Origin: a virus
Virus record (IMG/VR): IMGVR_UViG_3300009146_000024
Location: 1 to 39,860 of that record
DNA: 39,860 nt
Direction: 5' to 3' (one strand)
Position numbers and translations under genes: made by a program. Each line of letters starts with the position of its first letter. Within the stretch, counting starts at the first letter, position 1. Under the pieces are notes generated by a model. That model had not been told where the DNA came from. It was given only the letters and a program-made list of their open reading frames with translations, and made no database searches. This document shows, piece after piece, positions 1 to 7,029 of this stretch.

Positions 1-60
1 CAAGCAAAGTGCGTCGTCCTCGAGATGACCTCCAAACCTCCGTACGTGAAGGAGCTGTAA
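1..60 (+). CDS. 3' end of a small protein gene (partial)
   Basis: Frame 1 is open from the first base to a TAA at 58-60, giving 19 residues that end in PPYVKEL. A Shine-Dalgarno-like GAAGGAG inside its end serves the next gene, which starts 4 nt later. The start lies outside the window. If the window ends join, the frame continues back into the right end, with an in-frame TTG at 39846 and an ATG at 39771. No function can be given. Confidence 0.5.
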   Translation, partial: QAKCVVLEMTSKPPYVKEL

Positions 61-64
61 ACAT

Positions 65-319
65 ATGAAGGCACCCTGTTGCGGTCTGTCGGTCGAGGTT
101 GCGACTCCGCTGGATCACAAGAATCCGGACGCGCAGCCCAAGGATGGGGATGTGTTGATTTGCTTTAAGTGCTTTACGTGGTTGATCAAGACCGCAACAG
201 GGCTTCGACTCTTCTCGATCGAAGACTTCATGAGGCTCCCCGATGAGGAGCTAAACCAGGTGCGACGGATGTCGTCGCTGCTTAAGCAATTCAAAAAGGT
301 AACCAGCCATGAGGGATAA
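65..319 (+). CDS. Small zinc-binding-like protein, unknown function
   Basis: This 84-aa protein has a CC pair near residue 5 and a CFKC motif near residue 34, which together could form a metal site. The C-terminal half is helical and charged (EELNQVRRMSSLLKQ). The ATG lies 11 nt after a GAAGGAG. The stop overlaps the next gene by 11 nt, so the two are probably translationally coupled. I do not recognise the family; it looks like an early phage accessory protein. Confidence 0.7.
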   Translation: MKAPCCGLSVEVATPLDHKNPDAQPKDGDVLICFKCFTWLIKTATGLRLFSIEDFMRLPDEELNQVRRMSSLLKQFKKVTSHEG

Positions 320-524
320 GAGCGATCACTGGCACGTGGGCTACCAGGACGCCGCCGCGGGGAATCCCCGGTACAAGTTCCAGGACGCCCATCTCCAGAA
401 GGAATACGACGCCGGGTACAACAGCTTCTCGTTCGATGACGAGCCCACCCGACGCTACTGCCGTAACTGCGGCCGCCAGATGGCCACGGGGCCGAGCAAC
501 TACTACTGCCTAAATTGTCAATGA
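309..524 (+). CDS. Small protein with C-terminal zinc ribbon
   Basis: This 71-aa protein has two parts. The N-terminal half (about residues 7-40) follows the pattern HW-x2-GY-x-D-x4-G-x-PR, then Q-x2-Y-x2-GY. The C-terminal half is a zinc ribbon, CRNCGRQ...YYCLNC. The N-terminal part is shared with the next gene, which lacks the ribbon, so the pair looks like a tandem duplication with gain or loss of a domain. Ordinary ATG start with an AAGGT ribosome site. Function unknown. Confidence 0.75.
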   Translation: MRDKSDHWHVGYQDAAAGNPRYKFQDAHLQKEYDAGYNSFSFDDEPTRRYCRNCGRQMATGPSNYYCLNCQ

Positions 525-534
525 GGAGGCAAAG

Positions 535-714
535 ATGAAGAGCGAGCACTACGAAATGGGCTTCAAGGATGGCTCCGAGGGGGCTCCGCCCCGGCAGTTC
601 TCGTGCGCCGTGTGGCAGTACCACTACAACGAGGGCTACGCGGACGGGCGGAAGGGAGTTCAGGGATTCGTCGCCGAGCAGATGCGTACGGTTCTCTACC
701 GGGGTGGGTGCTAG
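535..714 (+). CDS. Small protein, paralogue of the preceding gene
   Basis: 59 aa, from the ATG at 535, 7 nt after a GAGGAGG ribosome site, to TAG at 712-714. The pattern HY-x2-GF-x-DG-x2-G-x-PRQF followed by YHYNEGYADGRKG matches the N-terminal domain of the gene at 309-524. It has no zinc ribbon. Its wide spacing of Gly, Tyr and Asp suggests a small repeated fold. Function unknown. Confidence 0.75.
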   Translation: MKSEHYEMGFKDGSEGAPPRQFSCAVWQYHYNEGYADGRKGVQGFVAEQMRTVLYRGGC

Positions 715-716
715 CC

Positions 717-974
717 GTGCCGAGGACGATCTCGACGGCAACGCACAACCAGAAGTTCTACGTTGAGCTCAGGTGCCAATGGTGCATCTACGGCGTGGAC
801 CTCGAGGTTGACCAGCGCGCGTTCGACGACTGGCAGCGCGGCAAGTTCATCCAGGATGCGTTCCCAGAGCTCAGCGCGGGTCTCCGGGAGCTGTTCATCA
901 GCGGAACCTGCGACTGGTGCTGGGACAAGATGTTCCCACCCGAGGAAGACGACGATGCCCCACATTCGGAATGA
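717..974 (+). CDS. Phage protein with two CxxC-type motifs
   Basis: 85 aa from a GTG at 717, two bases after the previous stop. An open frame extends further upstream, but that part overlaps the previous gene and reads as a shadow. Visible motifs are CQWC near residue 19 and CDWCWDKMF near residue 66. Between them is a segment of the kind W-x2-G-x2-IQDAFPELS that recurs in many phage proteins of this size. The paired CxxC sites suggest one zinc site. The exact role is unknown. It overlaps the next gene by 20 nt. Confidence 0.75.
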   Translation: MPRTISTATHNQKFYVELRCQWCIYGVDLEVDQRAFDDWQRGKFIQDAFPELSAGLRELFISGTCDWCWDKMFPPEEDDDAPHSE

Positions 975-1191
975 GTTCGACGTGGTGCAGGGGTTCCTGC
1001 AACAGGCCGCGCAAGTGATCCGCGACGCGCCTTGCGGCACGGTCGAGCTCGAGCGGAACAAGAACGCCGTGTATCATCACATCTACGAGGCACTGAACTT
1101 GTGCGTGACGTTTGCGCACGGGGAAGCCCCCTGTGCGGAGGCGAGCCCCGAGCTGCTGGGGGATCTTGACCTTATCGGAGGGTCGAAGTGA
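955..1191 (+). CDS. Hypothetical protein
   Basis: 78 aa from the ATG at 955, with GAGGAAG upstream, overlapping the end of the previous gene. The protein is mostly helical (QGFLQQAAQVIRD, NAVYHHIYEALNLC) with no motif I recognise. Its stop overlaps a GTG in the next frame, but the next gene more probably starts at 1212. Confidence 0.65.
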   Translation: MPHIRNEFDVVQGFLQQAAQVIRDAPCGTVELERNKNAVYHHIYEALNLCVTFAHGEAPCAEASPELLGDLDLIGGSK

Positions 1192-1211
1192 GGAGGAGAA
1201 GGAGGAAGGGA

Positions 1212-1643
1212 ATGCGTGAGTTGGGGATCACGGGAACACGGATTGGGCCTACTAAGGTGCAGAGGTCGTTGATGCAGGAGATTCTCCAGCGTGCAAAGGG
1301 CCTCGGCTACAGTAGGCTACACCACGGTGATTGCATCGGGGTCGACGAGGAGGCGGACAAGATCGCAAAGGCCCTCGGGTATGAAACGATCTGCCACCCG
1401 GCCCTCGGGACCCGTCACCGGGCACACACGGAGGGGCATTTGGTCGCACTCGCGCCGCTGCCGCCTCTGGACAGAAACTGGCGGATCGTTGAAGCATCCG
1501 AGGTGATGCTAGCGTTTCCGCAAGAGATCACGGAAGTCAGAAGAAGTGGGACGTGGGCCACCGTGCGGTACGCGAGGCATGCCCGGGTTACGAGCATGAT
1601 CGTGTCTCCGTTCGGTGTCATCAGGGTGGAGGACAACGCATGA
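1212..1643 (+). CDS. SLOG/YspA-like Rossmann-fold nucleotide-binding protein
   Basis: 143 aa. I chose the ATG at 1212 because a strong AGGAGGAGAAGGAGG lies just before it. A GTG at 1188 would only add an Arg-rich leader. The N-terminal GITGTRIG is a glycine-rich Rossmann turn. HHGDCIGVDEEADKIA matches the YspA/DUF2493 branch of the SLOG superfamily, where a Gly-Asp and an acidic helix line a nucleotide pocket. Later RNWRIVEASEVMLAFP fits the same fold. The family is linked to nucleotide-derived ligands; the phage ligand is unknown. Overlaps the next gene by 4 nt. Confidence 0.75.
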   Translation: MRELGITGTRIGPTKVQRSLMQEILQRAKGLGYSRLHHGDCIGVDEEADKIAKALGYETICHPALGTRHRAHTEGHLVALAPLPPLDRNWRIVEASEVMLAFPQEITEVRRSGTWATVRYARHARVTSMIVSPFGVIRVEDNA

Positions 1644-1813
1644 AAGAATTGCCAAAGTGCCCGAAGTGCAAGGTTTCGAGTCTGCTACCGCTTAGCGACT
1701 ACGGGAGCGACCACGGCGGGTCGGTGAAGTGGAAGGCGTGGGTGTGCATGGACAGCAAATGTGCATGGACGCTCAGGATCGACCGAGGACAGGTGTCTTA
1801 CACGAAGTCGTAA
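1640..1813 (+). CDS. Small zinc-ribbon protein
   Basis: 57 aa. CPKCKVSS near residue 7 and a later C-x4-C (VCMDSKCAW) form a zinc-ribbon pattern with a tryptophan after the second knuckle, as in several transcription-factor-like ribbons. The ATG overlaps the preceding stop (ATGA). There is no evidence for DNA or RNA binding beyond the fold. Confidence 0.7.
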   Translation: MKELPKCPKCKVSSLLPLSDYGSDHGGSVKWKAWVCMDSKCAWTLRIDRGQVSYTKS

Positions 1814-2064
1814 TGATGTTCTTCCTCACGTTTGAGATAACTATTCTTCTTCGGGGGCGCCCCGCCGTCGTGAAGGTCACTGATCATTTTGTTCATGACG
1901 GTGATCTGAGCGACGACGGGGAACCCGAGCCCGAGGAGATCGTGTTTAACTACCGCGTTTTCGATGTGGAGGAGGATGCAGAGATCGTGCAGCTAAGCGA
2001 GGAGGAACAATGGATGATTCACAAGGCAGTCCTCGAGGACCTGCAGAGCATCTGCGAGGGATAG
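1813..2064 (+). CDS. Acidic hypothetical protein
   Basis: 83 aa. Start ATG at 1813 (an adjacent ATG at 1816 is possible) overlaps the previous stop by one base. The N-terminus is hydrophobic (MMFFLTFEITILL) and the middle very acidic (DGDLSDDGEPEPEE). The hydrophobic start is too short and is followed by strand-like sequence, so I do not call a membrane segment. No recognised family. Confidence 0.65.
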   Translation: MMFFLTFEITILLRGRPAVVKVTDHFVHDGDLSDDGEPEPEEIVFNYRVFDVEEDAEIVQLSEEEQWMIHKAVLEDLQSICEG

Positions 2065-2067
2065 CCC

Positions 2068-2541
2068 ATGGCGTCGATTAGCTGGAGCAAGAGCATGGCC
2101 GAGGAGATCATCAAGGCCGGCTATCGCCAGCTAACCAAGAAGTTTCACCCCGACGCCGGGGGTAGCCACGATGAGATGATCGTGCTCAAGGTCACGGCCG
2201 AGCATCTACAGGCCTCCCTAGATGGCACAAAGGGTTCAGCACGGACCGAGGAAACTAATCGGCGCTCGAGTTGGGGTAATCGGAGACAGAAGCCCCCGGA
2301 GCCCGAGCCCGAGAGTGAGATACCGCTCAAGGAGTATGCGTACGGGTGGTATACCGTCGAGGACACAATCTGCGTTCGAGTGTCCGAGAAGGCGATCCAG
2401 GTGAAGTTTCCTGGAGTCGCGATGCCCCAATGGTTGCCCAAGTCACAACTTCACACGGCCGCGAACCAGATTTGGGACGAGGACGAGAAGGGCGACTGTG
2501 TGTTCAGCCGCTGGATCGCACAGCAGAAAGGATGGGCGTGA
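2068..2541 (+). CDS. J-domain (DnaJ-like) protein
   Basis: 157 aa. The segment YRQLTKKFHPDAGGSHDEM at about residues 19-37 carries the HPD tripeptide that J-domains use to stimulate Hsp70 ATPase. It is flanked by the expected helices II and III; helix I is short. A charged, proline-rich linker (EPEPESE) follows, then a C-terminal domain with VAMPQWLPKSQ that I do not recognise. There is no Gly/Phe region or zinc domain in this protein, but two separate mini zinc fingers of the DnaJ type lie at 6034-6260. Family knowledge suggests recruitment of host DnaK; that is inference. Confidence 0.75.
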   Translation: MASISWSKSMAEEIIKAGYRQLTKKFHPDAGGSHDEMIVLKVTAEHLQASLDGTKGSARTEETNRRSSWGNRRQKPPEPEPESEIPLKEYAYGWYTVEDTICVRVSEKAIQVKFPGVAMPQWLPKSQLHTAANQIWDEDEKGDCVFSRWIAQQKGWA

Positions 2542-3080
2542 AAGTTAACCGACTATACCGTCGGCAATGGGAGGGCTCCAAGGAGGAGATCCTCAGGGAA
2601 ATTTGCCAGCTAGTCGGGTACAAGGGTAAGTTCGTGTGGTTGGTCGAGACTGATAGCTTGGTTCCGCGGGGTCCTGGAAATGCTAAACACTCGCGGATTA
2701 AATATGTCCAAATCAAGCTGGAGCCCCGACCGAGTGTGGAGGGGATAGTAAAGGGGGAAGATGGGAAGATAACCATAGATCAGTCGGTAATCGTGGTAGC
2801 ACTCCCTATCTTGGACGGCCGCCGGAGGAGCGCATATATGTTTATGCACCCGGAGGTGTCCAAGCGCTATGACTGGTGCAAGACGACGAGTATGTGTGTC
2901 ATGCCCGAGGAACTCGCGGTGTTAATGAAGGAGACAGCGGGGCTGTCCCTCCAAACGACTGAGGTCGCTACCGTGTTGTGCTTCACCAGGGGCTTGATCA
3001 CTCTCACGAGGGAGCTGACTGAGGAAGGTAGAGCGTTAGTGTCATGGTATCTCTCAATCCGAAAGCTAAGTCGGTCGTAG
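2532..3080 (+). CDS. Hypothetical protein
   Basis: 182 aa from the ATG at 2532, overlapping the J-domain gene by 10 nt, with AGAAAGG as ribosome site. The open frame continues upstream inside the J-domain gene, but that part reads as a shadow. The protein is mixed alpha/beta with scattered cysteines and no catalytic signature I can name. It is probably co-translated with its neighbour. Confidence 0.7.
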   Translation: MGVKVNRLYRRQWEGSKEEILREICQLVGYKGKFVWLVETDSLVPRGPGNAKHSRIKYVQIKLEPRPSVEGIVKGEDGKITIDQSVIVVALPILDGRRRSAYMFMHPEVSKRYDWCKTTSMCVMPEELAVLMKETAGLSLQTTEVATVLCFTRGLITLTRELTEEGRALVSWYLSIRKLSRS

Positions 3081-3385
3081 ACCAGCTTGCTAAGTACGGC
3101 CATGTGGCTGTGCTAACCGAGTGTTCTGGATTCCTCCTGGATTCTGCGGGGGGAGTCTGGAACTGGGACGTGTTCGGCGACAACGTCACCGTGAGTCGTA
3201 ACGGGTGGCGGTCGCGGACGGTGCTTGTGGGCAACGTCTCCGAGTACATGTTCCGCTGGTTGTTCGACAACGAAACAACACGGCCCTCCCTGGAGTTCCC
3301 GATCACGTTGGAAGATGCGATCGAGATCTTCGGGGTGGCCGCAGTTCACGACGCGTTCAAACGTTTCAGACTAATAGACGCGTAA
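3044..3385 (+). CDS. Hypothetical protein
   Basis: 113 aa, overlapping the previous gene by 37 nt. The pattern is strand-rich with conserved-looking aromatic residues (GGVWNWDVFGDNV, SEYMFRWLFDNE) and a helical end (VAAVHDAFKRF). No family recognised. Confidence 0.7.
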   Translation: MVSLNPKAKSVVDQLAKYGHVAVLTECSGFLLDSAGGVWNWDVFGDNVTVSRNGWRSRTVLVGNVSEYMFRWLFDNETTRPSLEFPITLEDAIEIFGVAAVHDAFKRFRLIDA

Positions 3386-3393
3386 GGGGTTGA

Positions 3394-3861
3394 CGTGGTG
3401 GAGGTGAGGCCCTCACGCACGAGGACTCAGGTACGAATGAGCAAGACACGCTGGCAATCGCTATTGAGCGTTTTCGCGATCTGGCAAGGAGGTACGCACA
3501 TTCGCCTGGTAGGCACGGCACGGAGATCGAGCGCCGTCACTATCACCAGGCACAAAAAGAACTCTGGATACTAGCACAAACCATCTGTGGGAAGTACGAC
3601 CCACAGGCACAATCTGAGTTAGATGCAGCTCGGCGCGAGTTAGTGTCGCAGCTGCATCGGTGCGTCCGGACCCCAATTACGGGAGCTGTCGTATACTCTC
3701 GTATGCAAAAGCGATCGCTGTGTTGGCGAGACGTTCAGCTCACTCCTGAGTTGACAATCGACCCTGACCTTACGGGTTTGGCCGTGTTAAGGCCCGATCT
3801 GGAGAGGCTCAGGGTCGCTTTGCGTGCGCAGTCTGCAGTGCTGAGGCACCTATTAAGGTGA
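3394..3861 (+). CDS. Hypothetical helical protein, start unresolved or frameshifted
   Basis: The frame ending with TGA at 3859-3861 is open back to 3394 and reads as good coding sequence from about 3433 (ERFRDLARRYAHSPG, ERRHYHQAQKELW). It has no ATG, GTG or TTG before the methionine-free first 60 codons. An overlapping frame has a well-placed GTG at 3395 after AAGGGG, but it stops at 3572. Either a -1 frameshift joins the two, a rare start such as CTG or ATT is used, or the sequence has an error. The protein is about 140 residues and mostly helical. Function unknown. Confidence 0.5.
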   Translation, partial: RGGGEALTHEDSGTNEQDTLAIAIERFRDLARRYAHSPGRHGTEIERRHYHQAQKELWILAQTICGKYDPQAQSELDAARRELVSQLHRCVRTPITGAVVYSRMQKRSLCWRDVQLTPELTIDPDLTGLAVLRPDLERLRVALRAQSAVLRHLLR

Positions 3862-3948
3862 GGAGCTAGCAGACTAGCACGGTGGATCATAATGATGCAC
3901 CCGCAAAGCTTGGCATCAGAATTGCAATATCAGTGCCTAGGCAACGGG

Positions 3949-3969
3949 GCGCTTCAAGTTTTGAAACGC
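3949..3969 (+). promoter_or_regulatory. Palindromic motif copy a (TTCAA-GTT-TTGAA)
   Basis: TTCAA at 3953-3957 and TTGAA at 3961-3965 form a perfect 5-bp inverted repeat around a 3-nt centre. Outside one C/A mismatch the stem continues for 3 bp (GCG with CGC). The copy lies 34 nt before the ATG at 4000, in the gap after the previous gene. It is one of five related sites in the window. Confidence 0.5.
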
Positions 3970-3999
3970 CAACAATTGGAAGCCAGAAAGGAAAGACGT

Positions 4000-4293
4000 A
4001 TGGCAGCAGCGATCAATGTTCCGGACAAGCACGAGGCGAAGGTCAAGACCGTGACCCTCAAGGTGTCCACCGGTAAGGGCGACGACAAGTCAGAGCAGGA
4101 CTTCTCGGCCGACCTTCCCGCTTCCCTCGGCGACGCAGTATCTCTCCTGGGTGAGAAGGCCGTGTTCCGGCGCTTCATCAACGCCCACGTGGTGTACCTG
4201 CAGGGCGTCGAGCGCGGCAAGCTCCAGAAGGAGTCCGAGACCGAGCCGCGTGAGCGCAAGCGGGCCCAGTACCTCGAGTCTCTCGGCCTGTAA
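4000..4293 (+). CDS. Small hydrophilic phage protein
   Basis: 97 aa. The ATG at 4000 follows AGAAAGGAAAG. An upstream in-frame start at 3892 would run through the palindromic motif, so I prefer 4000. The protein has a basic C-terminal tail (ERKRAQYLESLGL) and a segment ASLGDAVSLLGEKAVFRRF. The layout resembles small phage proteins with a DNA-binding helix, but I see no diagnostic motif. It is the only gene in the rightward arm preceded by the palindrome. Confidence 0.75.
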   Translation: MAAAINVPDKHEAKVKTVTLKVSTGKGDDKSEQDFSADLPASLGDAVSLLGEKAVFRRFINAHVVYLQGVERGKLQKESETEPRERKRAQYLESLGL

Positions 4294-4300
4294 GGAAGTT

Positions 4301-4349
4301 GCGGGGGCCGTTGATGGCGATCCTATGGAAGACCGTTAATGGCCCCCGC
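4301..4349 (+). terminator. GC-rich inverted repeat after the 4000-4293 gene
   Basis: GCGGGGGCC at 4301-4309 pairs perfectly with GGCCCCCGC at 4341-4349 (9 bp) around a 31-nt loop, seven bases after a stop codon. No T-run follows, so it is not a classical intrinsic terminator. It could be a processing or attenuation structure. A TATTATAGG just downstream (about 4380) could be a -10 element, but no good -35 is spaced correctly. Confidence 0.35.
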
Positions 4350-4409
4350 CCTTGCGGCACAACAACAGCAGAAGTCCATTATTATAGGGGACTCGAAAGG
4401 CAACTACGC

Positions 4410-4589
4410 ATGCGAAAAGGCGTAGACGAGATGTCGGATGAGGAGCTGATCTCGGCGATATCAGAACTCCAAGCAGTCCGCGTACCAAGCAGCAAGCCCA
4501 AGCAACCTAAGAGACTCGATGAAAAACGGCCACCCAAGGACCCAGCCAAACGGACATGGCGAGACGACCTATTCGGCGAAGGGGAGTAG
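4410..4589 (+). CDS. Small charged protein
   Basis: 59 aa from the ATG at 4410, with GAAAGG before it. An in-frame TTG at 4299 would put the large inverted repeat inside the gene, so the shorter form is preferred. Acidic N-terminal half (DEMSDEELISAISELQ), then a basic Lys/Pro-rich tail ending in TWRDDLFGEGE. Probably disordered and protein-binding. Function unknown. Confidence 0.65.
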   Translation: MRKGVDEMSDEELISAISELQAVRVPSSKPKQPKRLDEKRPPKDPAKRTWRDDLFGEGE

Positions 4590-4593
4590 GGGT

Positions 4594-4857
4594 ATGATCT
4601 CCGCGCGCAAGATCCTGCGAGAGATCGAACTACTCGACTGGACCGGACACGTCGAACTTCCGCGCCAGGATATGGCGTGGCTCGCGTCCCAGTTGTACGT
4701 CAAGCTGAGCGAGACGGCTGCTGAGGTCTGTGACGCTTGCGACAAGGTGGCACCCCTCGTCCTCTCGACCGCACTCGGGAACATCTGCGCCGACTGCGTC
4801 GAGGACATGAACGACAACATCGACCAAATGAGGGAGACGCTGGGCAACGAGGACTGA
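4594..4857 (+). CDS. Zinc-binding-like small protein
   Basis: 87 aa. Two CxxC motifs (CDACDKVA and CADCVEDM, about residues 49 and 69) suggest a zinc ribbon after a helical N-terminus (MISARKILREIELLDW). The ATG follows GGGGAGTAGGGG. The stop TGA directly abuts the next ATG. Function unknown. Confidence 0.7.
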   Translation: MISARKILREIELLDWTGHVELPRQDMAWLASQLYVKLSETAAEVCDACDKVAPLVLSTALGNICADCVEDMNDNIDQMRETLGNED

Positions 4858-5100
4858 ATGACTGCCGAGGAAGCGATGCAATGGTTTCTAGAGCATCCAG
4901 AAGCATTCGAGAAGTGTCTACTCTGCAGTCGGCCTCCCACGTACATTGGCATGTTCGCCCCCGACAACTCCGTGAAGTTCGGTGGAATACCGGGCAAGCA
5001 ACGGTTGTACGGGTACGCAATTTGTGACGATTGCAAGAGCGAACCCGATTGCCAAGCACACGTTGAGCGGGTAATCTTCAAGAATAGACACGTCATCTAA
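4858..5100 (+). CDS. Small zinc-binding-like protein
   Basis: 80 aa with CLLCSRPPTYIGMF near residue 20 and CDDCKSEPDCQ near residue 58, which form a plausible four-cysteine zinc site. Between them is a strand-rich core (PGKQRLYGYAIC). It starts on the base after the preceding stop. The pattern recurs in phage proteins but has no function I know. Confidence 0.7.
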   Translation: MTAEEAMQWFLEHPEAFEKCLLCSRPPTYIGMFAPDNSVKFGGIPGKQRLYGYAICDDCKSEPDCQAHVERVIFKNRHVI

Positions 5101-5113
5101 CCGGGAGGAATAC

Positions 5114-6037
5114 ATGGGGGACGAGTTCTGGTTGGACTCCTCGAAGATCGAGGCGTTCCACCTGTGTCCACAGAAGTACGCCTACCGCTACGAGGAGCAT
5201 CTGGTTCCCGTAGACCGCAAGCGCGACTCGCCGATTATGTTTGGCGGGGCGCTCCATCGGTGCCTCGAGTCCTTGTATAAGGGGACAGCATTCGATAAAG
5301 TAGACTGCCCCTTGCATGAACCACAGAGCGGATGCTTTAGGTGCAAAGGGGTTCAGATTTCTCGCATAGCAGCGTTGCTGTTGGCGAACTACACCGACGA
5401 TCCCGAAGATCCCAAGGAGATCAGAACGGTTGATCGCGGTCTCGAGATACTCGCAGGCTACATAAGCAAGTGGGGCCGCGAACCGTTCAAGGTACTGGAA
5501 GTGGAGAAGCCGTTTGAACTCCACATGCAGTCGTACCACACGTTTGACGTGTTCGACTTCCTGTACATTGGACGCATCGACCTGATCGTCGACTACGAGG
5601 GCGTCCCGATGACGGTGGATCACAAATCTACCACCCGCTTTGGCATGGTGTTCGACGCGGGCTTCAAGCTCAGCGGTCAGTTCACCGGCTACATGAAGGG
5701 CGGTAGCACCCTGATCGGGAAGGAAATCACGGGGGCAATGAGCAACGCGATTCGCGTCACGACCAAGATCAGTGACGAGTCGTTCGCGCGGATCTTCACA
5801 CACCGGACTCCCGAGGAGTTCGACACGTGGCAGCGTGAAGTTCAGTACGTCGCGCGTACCATCATCGAGATGCGCGAGACGAAGCACTGGCCTAGAAGCG
5901 CACCGTTTGCATGTGGGGCGTACAACAGGATTTGCGAGTACTACCCCCTCTGCATCGCGGCCGCGCAGACACGTGAGACGTTGAAGCAGTCGGCCTATGA
6001 GGTTCTCGTGTGGGAACCAAGGAGAGCGGAGGAATGA
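5114..6037 (+). CDS. PD-(D/E)XK nuclease, Cas4/RecB-like, probable Fe-S cluster
   Basis: 307 aa. The N-terminal SKIEAFHLCPQKYAYRY is the typical opening of RecB/Cas4-family nucleases (first cysteine near residue 17). GGALHRCLE supplies the motif histidine, GRIDLIVDYEG the first acidic residue, and TVDHKSTTRFG the D-x-K part of the active site. Near the C-terminus ACGAYNRICEYYPLC gives three more cysteines (C-x6-C-x5-C). With the first cysteine these match the four ligands of the Cas4/AddB iron-sulphur cluster. It probably processes DNA ends in recombination-dependent replication with the ATPase at 6253. GGGAGG precedes the ATG. Confidence 0.9.
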   Translation: MGDEFWLDSSKIEAFHLCPQKYAYRYEEHLVPVDRKRDSPIMFGGALHRCLESLYKGTAFDKVDCPLHEPQSGCFRCKGVQISRIAALLLANYTDDPEDPKEIRTVDRGLEILAGYISKWGREPFKVLEVEKPFELHMQSYHTFDVFDFLYIGRIDLIVDYEGVPMTVDHKSTTRFGMVFDAGFKLSGQFTGYMKGGSTLIGKEITGAMSNAIRVTTKISDESFARIFTHRTPEEFDTWQREVQYVARTIIEMRETKHWPRSAPFACGAYNRICEYYPLCIAAAQTRETLKQSAYEVLVWEPRRAEE

Positions 6038-6144
6038 GTGACGAAGACGACACAGAAGAATGCCCCAAATGCGAGGGCTCAGGCGTCTATGACGGCGAGC
6101 GTTGCGATCGTTGCGGTGGCTTCGGCTACCTGGAGGACGAATGA
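6034..6144 (+). CDS. Mini zinc-finger protein of the DnaJ CxxCxGxG type
   Basis: 36 aa, with ATG overlapping the nuclease stop (ATGA). Residues 10-17 read CPKCEGSG and the later half reads CDRCGGFGYLE. Two CxxCxGxG-like repeats form one zinc site as in the cysteine-rich domain of DnaJ. A nearly identical design follows immediately. Such short stand-alone versions occur in phages; a chaperone or adaptor role is inference. Confidence 0.75.
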   Translation: MSDEDDTEECPKCEGSGVYDGERCDRCGGFGYLEDE

Positions 6145-6260
6145 GTACTAAGAAGTGCGAGCCCTGCGACGGCACCGGAGCAAGCGAGTGCTCGGAGTGC
6201 GGCACCGAGAAGGAATGCGACGAGTGCAACGGGACAGGAGAGGTGGTAGACGATGAGTGA
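6141..6260 (+). CDS. Second mini DnaJ-type zinc-finger protein
   Basis: 39 aa, overlapping both neighbours by a few nucleotides. Visible repeats are CEPCDGTG, CSECGTEKE and CDECNGTGE, that is two full CxxCxGxG repeats around a degenerate one, ending in an acidic tail. Together with the preceding gene it forms a tandem pair sandwiched between nuclease and ATPase genes, all translationally coupled. Confidence 0.75.
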   Translation: MSTKKCEPCDGTGASECSECGTEKECDECNGTGEVVDDE

Positions 6261-7029
6261 GCTTGAAAACATCCGCCACGTCGTCGATGCCCCACGGCAA
6301 GGAAGGTCGTTCTTGTTTTACGGCCCTCCGGGTTCGGGCAAGACGACGCTCGCGGCGATGCACCCAGCCAAGCGCAAGCTCTGGCTCGATGCAGATGGCA
6401 AGATCCACGAGATGGATCGCTTGCCAAACCCAGGGGCCATAAGTGTGTGGACCCCGGGCGAGCCCCTCGGGAATCCCGACAAGATCGAGATCCTTTGGAA
6501 CCCCGATCCCAAGAACCCACAGTCCGGGACCATTCCCGCGAAGAAGCCGTTGGGCTACGAGAAGATCGTTGCTGTTACAAACGATTTGCTCAAGTCCGCT
6601 CGGAGCCCCGAGGGGCTGGACTACGACTGTGTGGTTCTCGATACCCTCACGGCGGTCGGCGACCACTGGACCAGGTTGCTGATGTACACCCACAAGGTCT
6701 CGTTCATGACCGAACGCCTTTGGGGTATCTACCTCGCGGGTATGATGGAGTACCTTAACGGGTTCCTCACGCTCCCGTGTGACAGGATCGTCCTGTGCCA
6801 CGAGAAGCGTAGGACCGACGAGGACACCAAGGTCGAGACCATACGACCCAGCGTCGCCGGGCAGCTCGGTGATAACTTGATCCGGTTCTTCACCGAAGCA
6901 TACTGGCTCAAGGGCCGTGAGCGCAGCGGAAGCTACAAGCTCCAGACGGTCACGGGCAACGGGGCGGCAGCTCGCACGAGCCATGGCCTCGACCCCGAGT
7001 GCGTCGCGGGACCGGAGTTGTTTCTATGA
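6253..7029 (+). CDS. P-loop ATPase, Sak4/RecA-like recombination protein
   Basis: 258 aa. Walker A is FYGPPGSGKTTLA at about residues 23-35, and a Walker B-like strand is YDCVVLDTLTAVGD near residue 124. The size and layout match the phage Sak4-type RecA-core ATPases that promote single-strand annealing or exchange, although a generic phage AAA protein remains possible. Neighbours support recombination: Cas4-like nuclease upstream, SSB-like protein downstream. Its start overlaps the zinc-finger gene and its stop overlaps a 20-aa membrane peptide gene. Confidence 0.85.
   Translation: MSELENIRHVVDAPRQGRSFLFYGPPGSGKTTLAAMHPAKRKLWLDADGKIHEMDRLPNPGAISVWTPGEPLGNPDKIEILWNPDPKNPQSGTIPAKKPLGYEKIVAVTNDLLKSARSPEGLDYDCVVLDTLTAVGDHWTRLLMYTHKVSFMTERLWGIYLAGMMEYLNGFLTLPCDRIVLCHEKRRTDEDTKVETIRPSVAGQLGDNLIRFFTEAYWLKGRERSGSYKLQTVTGNGAAARTSHGLDPECVAGPELFL

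Noticed and set aside
115-741. Long minus-strand frame in the early region (208 aa)
   Set aside because: Arg/Ser/Pro-rich shadow over four coherent plus-strand genes with ribosome sites.
4299-4409. Longer form of the 4410-4589 gene starting at TTG 4299
   Set aside because: It would run through a 9-bp GC-rich inverted repeat and reads unlike protein. A better ATG with GAAAGG lies at 4410.
5093-6520. 475-aa minus-strand frame
   Set aside because: It lies opposite the nuclease and zinc-finger genes, which carry clear catalytic motifs. Its composition is that of an antisense shadow.
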